Counted from the stretch's first letter, positions 8,850 through 16,703 are shown. The stretch is DNA of 64,000 bases from Desulforamulus ruminis DSM 2154 (GCF_000215085.1 NC_015589.1:1550001-1614000), one strand, 5' to 3'. Program-made: numbers and translations. Notes: generated by a model from the letters alone, not told the origin.

Positions 8850-9782
8850 ATGAGTACTGAAAATAATATTTTGGAAGTTCGCTCCATCAATAAAAGCTAT
8901 GGGAATTTTTCAGCGGTCAATGGAATTTCTTTTCAGATCCCCAGGGGAGAAATCTTTACTTTATTAGGTCATAATGGCGCCGGCAAGTCCACCCTGATTA
9001 AAATGATTTTGGGTTTGGTCAGTCCCGATGCCGGTGAATTGGTGATCGACGGCTGTACCTATGAGCAGAATTTATTAAAGATTAAAAGAAAGGTTGGTTA
9101 TCTGCCGGAACGCATGAATTTTTACGATAATTTAACGGCCTGGGAAACCCTGCAGTTTTATGCCCAAATAAAGGGTTTAGGCAAAGAACGGTGCGAAGAA
9201 GTGCTGGAAGAGGTTGGCCTGAAAGAAGCCATGCATAAAAGGGTAGGAACCTACTCAAAAGGCATGCAGCAGCGTTTAGGTCTGGCCCAGGCCATTATTC
9301 ACCGCCCTCAATTATTAATTTTGGACGAACCTACTACCGGGCTGGATCCCTCGGGTGTCTGGTGGCTGAAAAAGATGATCCGTGATTGGAACCGGTCGGG
9401 AACCACCGTTCTCTTTTCCTCTCATAACCTGGATGACGTTGAGGAATTGGCTCACCGGGTGGCAATTCTATGTCGGGGTCAAATGGTTGCTGCCGGTACC
9501 ATCCGGCAATTGCAGGATCAATACCATTTAAAAGTTACCCTGCAGGTGGAATTAGCAGAGCAGCTTGCCGCTCACGGTTTAAGGCTGCTTTTAGACAGCG
9601 GACTGCATTGTGTGAAAGGAGAGCAAAACCGGTTGATTGTTACCTGTAATTTACATGAGAAGGGAAAAGTACTGGAGGGCTTGCTGGCAAAGGGTATTCG
9701 CTTTACAGATTTTAAAGTGGAAGAGCCCGGTTTGGATGTGATTTATCAAGAGGTGATCAGGCAGAAGGACCTGCCGGCCTAA
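8850..9782 (+). CDS. nosF: NosF, ABC transporter ATPase
   Basis: A 310-residue ATPase with Walker A GHNGAGKST (near residue 38), ABC signature YSKGMQQRL and Walker B LILDEPTTGLD. Residues after about 220 form a C-terminal extension. It powers NosY in NosZ maturation. A GTGAGG ribosome site lies 10 bp after nosY. It is the last nos gene; an 8-bp hairpin without a T-run (9785-9812) separates it from ccsB. Confidence 0.92.
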   Translation: MSTENNILEVRSINKSYGNFSAVNGISFQIPRGEIFTLLGHNGAGKSTLIKMILGLVSPDAGELVIDGCTYEQNLLKIKRKVGYLPERMNFYDNLTAWETLQFYAQIKGLGKERCEEVLEEVGLKEAMHKRVGTYSKGMQQRLGLAQAIIHRPQLLILDEPTTGLDPSGVWWLKKMIRDWNRSGTTVLFSSHNLDDVEELAHRVAILCRGQMVAAGTIRQLQDQYHLKVTLQVELAEQLAAHGLRLLLDSGLHCVKGEQNRLIVTCNLHEKGKVLEGLLAKGIRFTDFKVEEPGLDVIYQEVIRQKDLPA

Positions 9783-9869
9783 ATGAATCATCCATAGAGA
9801 CATAGATGATTCGAAAAACAGATTAAAGCATTTGGATGAATACCAAGGAATCCATTACGGAGTGAGCCT

Positions 9870-10916
9870 ATGTTTAAAAGCGGTAATGACAGCAACCCCG
9901 GGGAAAATGAATTTTTTAGGTTTCTTTTCTCGATGAAGACGGGACTTTTTCTTTTACTCTTGCTAGCTGCCCTAGCCTCCATTGGCAGTTTCATATCACA
10001 GGGGCAGGAACCGGCTTACTACGTGAAACATCAGGGTAAATTTCTGGGATCAATCATCTTGATGTTGTCCTTGAATAAGGTTTACAGTTCGTGGTGGTTC
10101 ATCGGTCTAGGGCTCTTTTTATGTATCAATGTGCTATTTTGCTCAGTACAGAGAATGAAAAAGATGACCGATTACAAGCAATTCGGCTCAGTCATTTTAC
10201 ACCTAAGTATTTTAGTGATTTTTACCGGGTCGCTCATTTCCGGTTTAACGGGTAACAAAAGTTACATTGAACTGGGCGTAGGCGACTCGGTTCAACTTGC
10301 GGATAGAAACTTCCCTAATATAAAGCTGAAGGTAACAGATTTCAAAATTGACTTTTACGAAAACCATGAACCAAAGCAATACCAGAGTAAATTCTCCCTA
10401 ACCACCGAAGCAGGCAAAAAAGTACAGGGACAAATCAGTGTTAACCATCCTTTTACAAGGGATGGAATAAAGATCTATCAGCAAAGTTATGGTTATTTAA
10501 TTCATGGCCAGGTAGAGGTAGCCGGTAAAGCGGTATCCTTTGAGTTGGCTAACGGCAAGGAAATTCTTCTGGATGCAAAACAAAAGCTTCATTTAAAAAT
10601 CCTGTTTATTCCTGACTTTGACGAGCAGGGTAAAACGCTGCAGAGCAAAACGCCCATGCTTCGTAATCCCAAACTGGTCTGCGCCTTGGTTAAAGGCAAA
10701 GAGATCCTGGCTGCCCGGGACTTGGCTCCAGGAGAGACCAAAGAACTCCGGGGCTATCCGGTTACTTTTTATAGTTACCGGTATTTCACGGGACTAGAGG
10801 TGAAACGGGATAAGGGTACAGCCGTGGTTTTTAGTGGTTTTGCCCTGTTGTTAGGGGGCCTTGCTGTACGCTACCTGGTACCGTACAAAAACAAGCGGCG
10901 GGGGGAGAAGCCATAA
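9870..10916 (+). CDS. ccsB: ResB/CcsB-like cytochrome c biogenesis protein
   Basis: A 348-residue protein with three N-terminal membrane helices, a large exported domain (about residues 110-315) and a final helix, the ResB/Ccs1 layout. With CcsA it makes the system II heme handling and c-heme ligation complex. It overlaps ccsA by one base (TAATG). Its position after the nos genes indicates that it matures the two operon cytochromes. Ribosome site GGAGTGA. Confidence 0.9.
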   Translation: MFKSGNDSNPGENEFFRFLFSMKTGLFLLLLLAALASIGSFISQGQEPAYYVKHQGKFLGSIILMLSLNKVYSSWWFIGLGLFLCINVLFCSVQRMKKMTDYKQFGSVILHLSILVIFTGSLISGLTGNKSYIELGVGDSVQLADRNFPNIKLKVTDFKIDFYENHEPKQYQSKFSLTTEAGKKVQGQISVNHPFTRDGIKIYQQSYGYLIHGQVEVAGKAVSFELANGKEILLDAKQKLHLKILFIPDFDEQGKTLQSKTPMLRNPKLVCALVKGKEILAARDLAPGETKELRGYPVTFYSYRYFTGLEVKRDKGTAVVFSGFALLLGGLAVRYLVPYKNKRRGEKP

Positions 10917-11719
10917 TGGAGACAAATCTTACCGGTACAGCCTATATCTTGCTGCTAATAGCCTTTTTTTTAAGTCTAACCTCTGTCTACAGGCCGAATA
11001 AAAGCAATAGATTAATGCCGGGGTGGCTTATAACGGCAGCCTTTATTTTTTTAACCTTGTCCTTGATCGCCAGGAGCCTGGTGGCGGGAAGGCCGCCCTT
11101 TGCCAATATGTACGAATTTACTTTGCTTTTTGCCTGGGGGATCCTGCTGTTTTTCATGGTGATACGAGGGACTGTATCATCAAGGTTATTGACTTTGCTG
11201 GTTTTATTACTGGAATTGATGATTCTATCTTACAGTGCGCTGTTGCCTTCGGAGGCGATGCCTCTGATTCCGGCCTTACAAAGCGCCTGGCTGGCGTTCC
11301 ATGTTTTAGCGGCCATAATTGCTTATGGCGCCTTTGGAGTTTCCTGCTGTCTGGGAATCATCTACTTACTAAAAGAGAGATATCCCCAAAAGAAACTTTA
11401 TATTTCACTCCCTTCCCTTGACAGGCTGGATGATATTCTGCATAGGTCGGTAGCAGTGGGATTTCCTTTCATGACCCTGGTTTTAATAACCGGGGCGGTA
11501 TGGGCTGAGGAAGTCTGGGGCAGTTGGTGGAGTTGGGATCCCAAAGAAACCTGGGCACTCATCACCTGGCTTATTTACGCAAGCTATCTGCATGCCCGGA
11601 AAACCCGCGGCTGGCGAGGAAGAAAATCGGCGATTGTGGCGGTTGTGGGCTTTCTGGTAGTGCTTTTTACTTTATACGGAGTGTCTTACTTGCTGCCCGG
11701 CAACCACAGTTATATTTAA
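10916..11719 (+). CDS. ccsA: CcsA/ResC heme-handling membrane protein
   Basis: A 267-residue protein with about eight membrane helices and the tryptophan-rich heme-handling motif WGSWWSWDPKETW near residue 199. Conserved His residues occur in neighbouring helices (WLAFHV; SYLHARK). It forms the heme export and ligation core with the preceding ResB-like protein. Confidence 0.92.
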   Translation: METNLTGTAYILLLIAFFLSLTSVYRPNKSNRLMPGWLITAAFIFLTLSLIARSLVAGRPPFANMYEFTLLFAWGILLFFMVIRGTVSSRLLTLLVLLLELMILSYSALLPSEAMPLIPALQSAWLAFHVLAAIIAYGAFGVSCCLGIIYLLKERYPQKKLYISLPSLDRLDDILHRSVAVGFPFMTLVLITGAVWAEEVWGSWWSWDPKETWALITWLIYASYLHARKTRGWRGRKSAIVAVVGFLVVLFTLYGVSYLLPGNHSYI

Positions 11720-11769
11720 ATCTATAATGGTCAATAAGGTTAGAGTTCAAGAAAAAATGGGGTGAGGTA

Positions 11770-12327
11770 ATGAGTTTAGATGCCTGTGATAAACAATTGC
11801 TGAATCTGATACAGAATCAGTTTCCCCTTATAATAGAACCTTATAAGGAGATTGGACGGCAACTCCATATTTCCGAAGCAGAAGTCCTTGAGAGATTACA
11901 GAGAATGCTGGATGTCGGTATTATCCGCCGGTTTGGAGGCGTCTTTGATTCTAGGAAATTGGGTTATAAGGGAACATTGTGTGCCCTTAAAGTACCCGCC
12001 CACCGTATTGAAGAAGTAGCCCAGGTGGTCAACCGCTACCCCGGTATTACTCACAATTACCTGCGTGACCATGGGTATAACATGTGGTTTACCGTACTGG
12101 CAGAGACACCGGATAAAGTAGAAAAAATAGTAGGGGAAATCAGTGCTGAGAGTGGTATCAGCGATGTGTTGAATTTGCCTGCAGAAAGGTTTTTTAAATT
12201 GATGGTTCATTTTAAAATAAGTGAGGTGGATCAGGATGACCGATTTGGAGAAAAAGCTAATCCGGCACCTGCAGTCCGGCTTACCCCTGGTACCCCGCCC
12301 TTTCGCAGAACTGGCAAGCCAATTTGA
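11770..12327 (+). CDS. ahbA: siroheme decarboxylase subunit AhbA
   Basis: A 185-residue AsnC/Lrp-like protein: an N-terminal winged helix-turn-helix (about residues 5-60) and an RAM-like domain with the diagnostic HNYLRDHGYNMWFT segment near residue 97. AhbA and AhbB remove two carboxyl groups from siroheme to make 12,18-didecarboxysiroheme in the alternative heme route of sulfate reducers and archaea. The C-terminal tail after about residue 155 is Pro-rich and is encoded in the 92-bp overlap with ahbB. Confidence 0.85.
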   Translation: MSLDACDKQLLNLIQNQFPLIIEPYKEIGRQLHISEAEVLERLQRMLDVGIIRRFGGVFDSRKLGYKGTLCALKVPAHRIEEVAQVVNRYPGITHNYLRDHGYNMWFTVLAETPDKVEKIVGEISAESGISDVLNLPAERFFKLMVHFKISEVDQDDRFGEKANPAPAVRLTPGTPPFRRTGKPI

Positions 12328-12706
12328 CCTAAACGAAGCCGAAGTGTTGGCCAAAGTGAATGATTTTAAAAAGAAGGGTTACCTAAAACGTATTAGTCCG
12401 GTCCTAAGCCATCAAAGGGTAGGCTATCTGGTCAATGCCTTGGTTGTTTGGCGGGTGCCGCCGGAAAGCATTGAAGAAGTGGGCCAAAAACTGGCCCGGC
12501 AACCGGCTGTTTCCCACTGTTACCAGCGAAAAGTACAGGCCCACTGGCCCTATAACCTATACACCATGATTCATGCACAAACCGGCAGAGGGCTTTACAG
12601 TGTAATTAAAACCATGTCAGACAGTGTGCAAGTAAATGATTATCTGATTTTAGTTAGTACCAGAGAATTAAAGAAGAGCAGCATGCAATATTTCTTTAAT
12701 GATTAA
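12236..12706 (+). CDS. ahbB: siroheme decarboxylase subunit AhbB
   Basis: A 156-residue paralogue of the preceding protein with the same helix-turn-helix plus RAM-like layout. The segment HCYQRKVQAHWPYNLYTMIHA matches AhbB/NirG-type proteins. ATG 12236 has a GAGGTGG ribosome site and lies inside the end of ahbA. The pair follows cytochrome c assembly genes, which fits a demand for heme. An Lrp-type regulator is the alternative, but the paired arrangement argues against it. Confidence 0.85.
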   Translation: MTDLEKKLIRHLQSGLPLVPRPFAELASQFDLNEAEVLAKVNDFKKKGYLKRISPVLSHQRVGYLVNALVVWRVPPESIEEVGQKLARQPAVSHCYQRKVQAHWPYNLYTMIHAQTGRGLYSVIKTMSDSVQVNDYLILVSTRELKKSSMQYFFND

Positions 12707-12718
12707 TACAAAAATTCT

Positions 12719-12748
12719 TTGGGAACATAACAATTCCCAATCCTTTTA
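12719..12748 (+). terminator. weak terminator after ahbB
   Basis: A 7-bp stem (TTGGGAA at 12719-12725, TTCCCAA at 12734-12740) is followed by TCCTTTTA. The strongly AT-rich stretch to 12858 holds a TATAAT at 12823-12828, probably the -10 box of the His-rich gene; no clear -35 is visible. Confidence 0.5.
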
Positions 12749-12858
12749 GACGATTTATAAATATTTTATATTTTTTTATAAAAATTTTAAAATGGTTTTA
12801 ATAGCTGTTTATAACCTTTTCTTATAATGACTTCATCAATAACAAGGAGGTCGTTATC

Positions 12859-13557
12859 ATGAACAAGGTTAAATTTTTATACGATGTGGTTAGCACATTA
12901 AAAGAAAAGGAGTCTTTCCGAGGCGTTCTGGCAGTGGAGGGAAGTAGGAACCAGGATAAGATACTGGTGTTTAACAATGAATTTGAAAAGAGCCAGTTGA
13001 ATGGCCGAACCAAGGCAAAAGTGCAACTGGAATTGGATTGTCAAGGAAAGAAAATAAAGCACGAAAGCAGCACCGAGTTTGATCTGCAGGATTGCCACGG
13101 GCACCGGCATCATGGCTTTTGGCATCCTATGCGTCACGGCCATAGCCATGGAAGTCACCATGGACCCTTTTGTGATGGCGACGGTGCAGTCGGCGGCGGG
13201 CGGTTTAAAGGAAAACTCTCCAGGTTGGCTTTTTTCCTGAACGTATTAAACAGCATGGAACTGGAAGAGCAGGACGATAAAAAGATTGTTTTATCCTTGA
13301 ATTTCGATCAGATCCCTGGAGATATGAAAAATTTGATCCAGAGGAAAATGCAGCATCATAAAATGCACCACAGCCGTGATTTCCAGCAAGCGTCCAAAGA
13401 ATTCTCCGGCTTCGAGCCCTCCGCGGTGAAGTTGACCATATTGGTTAATCAAAATAAAGATATGGAAAAGGTTGTGTTGATTGCTGAGGGGAAACAGCAA
13501 GAAGAGGCCGCAGTGAACGATGTAAAATTGAACGCAGAGCTTCGTTTGGATTGGTAA
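12859..13557 (+). CDS. His-rich putative metal-binding protein
   Basis: A 232-residue soluble protein without signal peptide. Residues about 78-103 hold a dense His cluster flanked by cysteines (CHGHRHHGFW, then MRHGHSHGSHHG), and a second cluster (KMQHHKMHHS) lies near residue 165. This suggests binding of Zn, Ni, Cu or Co. I do not recognise a named family; the parts around the His loop look like a duplicated beta-rich fold. The AAGGAGG ribosome site is strong. A ferredoxin and a Fur-type regulator follow, so metal-dependent control is plausible. Confidence 0.7.
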   Translation: MNKVKFLYDVVSTLKEKESFRGVLAVEGSRNQDKILVFNNEFEKSQLNGRTKAKVQLELDCQGKKIKHESSTEFDLQDCHGHRHHGFWHPMRHGHSHGSHHGPFCDGDGAVGGGRFKGKLSRLAFFLNVLNSMELEEQDDKKIVLSLNFDQIPGDMKNLIQRKMQHHKMHHSRDFQQASKEFSGFEPSAVKLTILVNQNKDMEKVVLIAEGKQQEEAAVNDVKLNAELRLDW

Positions 13558-13625
13558 GACTCAATGGAGGCGAATTGGGATCGGAGTGGGTACAAAATAT
13601 GAGAGGACGCTTGCGTGGAGCAAGA

Positions 13626-13862
13626 GTGAAGGCAACGGAATATATTATAATCAACACCCGGCTTTGCCGGGCCTGTTGGAAATGCATCAGGGCTTGCCCC
13701 AGGGGAGTCATCGGAAAAGTTGATTTCTTGTTTCATAAGCACATTCGCTTGATTGAACCGGATCTGTGTGTTGGCTGCGGTGCCTGTGAAAAAGCCTGCC
13801 CGGAAGGAGCTATTGCAGCCTTGAAGCGCTCCAAGAGACAGGGAGACGATCAATTTTGTTGA
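13626..13862 (+). CDS. 2[4Fe-4S] ferredoxin
   Basis: About 78 residues from GTG 13626 with two cluster motifs: CRACWKCIRACP and CVGCGACEKACP. It is a small electron carrier or a subunit lost from a larger complex. GTG 13626 has GGAG five bases upstream; ATG 13599 (88 residues) and TTG 13551 (103 residues, overlapping the previous gene) are alternatives. It lies between the His-rich protein and the Fur-family gene in the same direction. Confidence 0.85.
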   Translation: MKATEYIIINTRLCRACWKCIRACPRGVIGKVDFLFHKHIRLIEPDLCVGCGACEKACPEGAIAALKRSKRQGDDQFC

Positions 13863-13893
13863 GGCGGGGCATCGATTTCCGGGGTGATGAAGT

Positions 13894-14361
13894 GTGGAAA
13901 ATGTTATTTCCCTTGTGGAGGATCGTTTAAAAAACGGTCAATGGAAACTGACCAACCGCAGGAAACATATTTTAACGGTACTGCTGGAAAACAGGGGCAA
14001 ACATCTGAGTGTTGAGGAAGTGCACGGCCTGGCAAACCAAAAAGCGCCTTATGTGGGACTGGCCACGGTATACCGGACTCTGGAGCTTTTTCTGCTGAAT
14101 GATGTGGTACAAAGTATGGATTTTGGTGACGGAAGAAAACGGTATGAGCTTTGCGATCCCGGTTCCGGCGGTCAGCAGCATCATCACTTAATCTGTATCC
14201 GCTGTGGCAACGTGGTTGAATTCAGCAGAGACTTATTGAAGGGCCTGGAACCCGAGTTGAACATGAGATACAAATTTAAGGTGGAGACCCTTCAGCTGAA
14301 TGTCTTTGGATTTTGCCGGAAGTGCAGACCGGAAAAGGGAAGCCATCAAGGGACCGTGTAA
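13894..14361 (+). CDS. Fur-family metal or peroxide responsive repressor
   Basis: A 155-residue protein with an N-terminal winged helix domain (about residues 10-85; GLATVYRTLELF is the Fur recognition region) and a C-terminal domain with the metal site segment HHHLICIRCGN and the structural zinc pairs CIRC and CRKC. GTG 13894 follows GGGGTGATGAA. Sequence alone does not tell PerR, Zur and Fur apart. It probably controls the neighbouring His-rich, ferredoxin and GNAT genes. Confidence 0.9.
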   Translation: MENVISLVEDRLKNGQWKLTNRRKHILTVLLENRGKHLSVEEVHGLANQKAPYVGLATVYRTLELFLLNDVVQSMDFGDGRKRYELCDPGSGGQQHHHLICIRCGNVVEFSRDLLKGLEPELNMRYKFKVETLQLNVFGFCRKCRPEKGSHQGTV

Positions 14362-14404
14362 ACAACGGTTCCTTTTTATTTTATGTTTTAAATAGATTCT
14401 TTGG

Positions 14405-14442
14405 AAATATGACATTCTGTTGTCATATTTTAATTGTATAAT
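14405..14442 (+). promoter_or_regulatory. inverted repeat operator and -10 box before the GNAT/selenoprotein genes
   Basis: AAATATGACA (14405-14414) and TGTCATATTT (14421-14430) form an exact 10-bp inverted repeat with a 6-bp spacer. A TATAAT lies at 14437-14442, so a bound dimer would cover the promoter. The AT-rich dyad is of the kind used by Fur-family repressors, and a Fur-family gene ends 44 bp upstream. That link is an inference. Confidence 0.6.
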
Positions 14443-14545
14443 GACTAAGAGTTTAGGAATTTTAGGGTTACTGTGATTAGGTTATAATAGCCGTAATACT
14501 AGCAATATGCTTACGGTGCCTTACAAAAGAGAGCGCGGAGGAGAT

Positions 14546-15316
14546 ATGCAGGAAACCATTGAACTGATTACTCTGAACCAGGAAAATATTGCAAGAGAAC
14601 ATATTTGCTGTGCTTTGGCCGATAAAAAAAGTGAAAAAGGGATCAGCCTGAAAAAGGAATGGTTAAAAAGCCGCTTTGCTGAAGGATTAAAGTTTATAAA
14701 AGCCAATGTGCGGGGGAAGGTATTTATTGAGTATATTCCTGCGGAATTCGCCTGGAGCCCTATTACTGCCCCAGATTACATGTTTATCAACTGTCTTTGG
14801 GTAGCGGGCCGGTTTAAGGGCATGGGGTTGGGGAGTCGGCTGCTGGAGGAATGTATAAAGGATGCTAAAGATAAAAATGGCATCGTTATTTTATCCAGCA
14901 AAAATAAAAAGCCCTATCTAGCGGATAAAAAGTTTTTATTAAAAAAAGGATTTGTAGTATGTGATACCGCCCCGCCCTTTTTTGAATTAATGGTAAAAAG
15001 ATTTAAGGATGCGCCGCTGCCCCGATTTAAGGAAAATGCCCAAAAGTTAAGGATTGAAGGGAAGGAGGATTTGTCCATTCTTTATACCAATCAGTGTCCC
15101 TTTACAGAGTCCTATGTGCAGGAAGTGGAGGAGGCGGCAAAAGAGTACAATTTAACTGTAGGAAAGAAAAGAATCATTTCCCGGGAAGAAGCGCAAAATT
15201 GCCCTTCACCCTATACTACCTACAGCATTTATTATAAAGGGTTTTTTATAACCCATGAAATTCTTAGCAAGGATAAATTTATGAAAATAATGGATAACCT
15301 ATTAGTAGTTAAATAA
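14546..15316 (+). CDS. GNAT acetyltransferase with YoaP-type C-terminal domain
   Basis: About 256 residues. The N-terminal part is a GNAT fold: the acetyl-CoA loop is in GRFKGMGLGSRLLEECI near residues 87-103. The C-terminal part (about residues 170-256) is a thioredoxin-like YoaP domain with a lone CPF motif (TNQCPFTES) and a later Cys-Pro pair. ATG 14546 is preferred because GGAGGAG lies just upstream; the frame is open from 14507. It lies 22 bp before the selenoprotein gene, probably in one transcript. The acceptor is unknown. Confidence 0.8.
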   Translation: MQETIELITLNQENIAREHICCALADKKSEKGISLKKEWLKSRFAEGLKFIKANVRGKVFIEYIPAEFAWSPITAPDYMFINCLWVAGRFKGMGLGSRLLEECIKDAKDKNGIVILSSKNKKPYLADKKFLLKKGFVVCDTAPPFFELMVKRFKDAPLPRFKENAQKLRIEGKEDLSILYTNQCPFTESYVQEVEEAAKEYNLTVGKKRIISREEAQNCPSPYTTYSIYYKGFFITHEILSKDKFMKIMDNLLVVK

Positions 15317-15338
15317 AAATATTTAAAGAGGAGTTGCC

Positions 15339-15707
15339 ATGATGGAATGGGTCTTATTTGATTATCCCGGGTGAAGCACGGTGAAAAAGGCCAAGGATTG
15401 GCTTAAACAAAGGAATATTCCCTTTAAGACCAGGCATATTGTCCATGAGGCGCCGAGCAGGGATGAAGTTAGAGAACTGCATCAAAAAAGCGGCTTGCCT
15501 TTAAAAAGGTTTTTTAATAGCAGCGGGATCAAATATAAAGAACTGGGTTTAAAAGATAAAATTCCTCTTTTAACCGACGAAGAACTTTATGAATTACTAG
15601 CTTCCAACGGGATGTTGATTAAACGGCCCATTATAACCGACGGTCAGAGAGTATTGGTGGGATTTAAGGAAAAGGAATGGCAGGAGGTCTTCGGCGGCCA
15701 GAGCTAG
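15339..15707 (+). CDS. selenocysteine-containing ArsC/Spx-family protein (in-frame TGA read as Sec)
   Basis: Translation from ATG 15339 (AAGAGGAG ribosome site) runs 11 codons to TGA 15372-15374 and continues in the same frame for 110 codons to TAG. The product is MMEWVLFDYPG-U-STVKKAKDW and onward, 122 residues. ArsC/YusI/Spx-like proteins have the active-site Cys exactly there (YPxCSTCKKA), and the downstream part is a full family member (LPLKRFFNSSG, SNGMLIKRPI). So Sec12 replaces the catalytic Cys, and the usual second Cys is Val15. selA and selB are in this window. A call starting at 15381 would lose the active site. Likely a thiol/selenol redox enzyme; the substrate is unknown and arsenate is not shown. 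Confidence 0.85.
15375..15404 (+). promoter_or_regulatory. candidate bacterial SECIS hairpin
   Basis: Immediately 3' of the TGA, 15388-15394 (AGGCCAA) pairs with 15398-15404 (TTGGCTT, one G-U), leaving the apical loop GGA. The loop starts 20 nt after the TGA. A short stem with G in the first loop positions at this distance is what is known of bacterial SECIS elements recognised by SelB. It lies inside the coding frame, as expected in bacteria. Confidence 0.65.
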
Positions 15708-15722
15708 AATTTGGCCTGAACA

Positions 15723-15751
15723 TCAAAAACCGACTCCAGGCCGGTTTTTGA
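15723..15751. terminator. bidirectional terminator
   Basis: TCAAAAACCG (15723-15732) and CGGTTTTTGA (15742-15751) are exact complements with T-rich arms on both strands. It lies between the selenoprotein gene and the convergent small membrane protein gene. Confidence 0.75.
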
Positions 15752-15781
15752 CGAACAGAAATCGTTCTTATTCCTGTTGGG

Positions 15782-15967
15782 TTAGAACTCTTCTTGGAAT
15801 CTCAGGGTATTATGTTCCACCAGATCAATGGCGCCCAGCAAAACATGAGCTAAGCCAAATCCAGCGATACCCCAGCCCAAAACGGGGTTTGCAGCACGGA
15901 TAGCCAAACCGGCGGTTGTAACGGCGGCACCTAGTATGGTGGGAACCATTCCTTCGCGTACTGTCAT
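15782..15967 (-). CDS. small glycine/alanine-rich membrane protein
   Basis: A 61-residue protein with two hydrophobic segments (about residues 8-26 and 29-48) and an acidic C-terminus. GGGGTG precedes the ATG at good spacing. I do not recognise a family. It resembles in style the small membrane protein at 51570-51779 but is not clearly homologous. It points against its neighbours. Confidence 0.65.
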   Translation of the reverse strand: MTVREGMVPTILGAAVTTAGLAIRAANPVLGWGIAGFGLAHVLLGAIDLVEHNTLRFQEEF

Positions 15968-16163
15968 ATCAACACCCCTTTTGTAAGAGTTTATTTTATT
16001 ATGATCCTTAAGAAACTTTTCATACCGGGCAAGCTATGACAAAAAGATGAACTTAGGCTTAAAATAAAATAAAATGAAAGGAATAAAGCCTAAGGCAGCG
16101 AATTGAAAAATATCTCTGAAGTTTTATTAGAGAATCTATATAACTAAAAGGAGGATTTGAAAA

Positions 16164-16697
16164 ATGGAATTAAAAGGAAGCAAAACTGAAGCAAATTTAA
16201 AGGCAGCTTTTTCCGGCGAAAGTGAGGCCCGGAACAAATATACCTATTGGGCCAGTGCAGCTAAAAAAGAAGGCTATGAGCAAATTGCCGCCATCTTTTT
16301 GGAAACCGCCGATAACGAAAAGGAACACGCCAAAAGATTATTTAAATTCCTGAAGGGGATTACCGATACCAAGACTCATCTTCGGGAGGCCGCTGCCGGC
16401 GAGAATTATGAGTATACCAGCATGTATAAGGATTTTGAAAAGATTGCCCGGGAAGAAGGTTTTAATGAAATTGCCGATGTGTTCCGGGAAATCGGCGAAG
16501 TGGAAGAGGAGCATGAAAAACGTTATCTGGCTCTGTTGAAAAACCTGGAGGAAGGGAAAGTCTTTAAGCGGGATCAAGAAGTAAAATGGAAATGCCGTAA
16601 CTGCGGGTATGTGCATACGGGCAAGGAAGCTCCGGAACTTTGTCCCGCCTGTGCTCATCCCCAGGCCCACTACGAATTGCTTTGCGAGAATTATTAA
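16164..16697 (+). CDS. rubrerythrin
   Basis: A 177-residue protein: a ferritin-like diiron four-helix domain with the ExxH-type ligands ([30 protein letters not shown]) and a C-terminal rubredoxin-like iron domain (CRNCGYVH and CPACAHPQ). It reduces hydrogen peroxide with electrons from rubredoxin or NADH-linked partners in the anaerobic cytoplasm. AGGAGG ribosome site; a strong terminator follows. A paralogue with a shorter C-terminus lies at 37333-37824. Confidence 0.95.
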   Translation: MELKGSKTEANLKAAFSGESEARNKYTYWASAAKKEGYEQIAAIFLETADNEKEHAKRLFKFLKGITDTKTHLREAAAGENYEYTSMYKDFEKIAREEGFNEIADVFREIGEVEEEHEKRYLALLKNLEEGKVFKRDQEVKWKCRNCGYVHTGKEAPELCPACAHPQAHYELLCENY

Positions 16698-16703
16698 TCC
16701 AGC

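Noticed and set aside
15372-15374. TGA as a true stop, making the upstream 11 codons a fragment and the gene a pseudogene
   Set aside because: The frame continues without any other defect, the TGA falls exactly at the catalytic Cys column, a hairpin follows and selA/selB are present. Loss of only that codon by chance is less likely.
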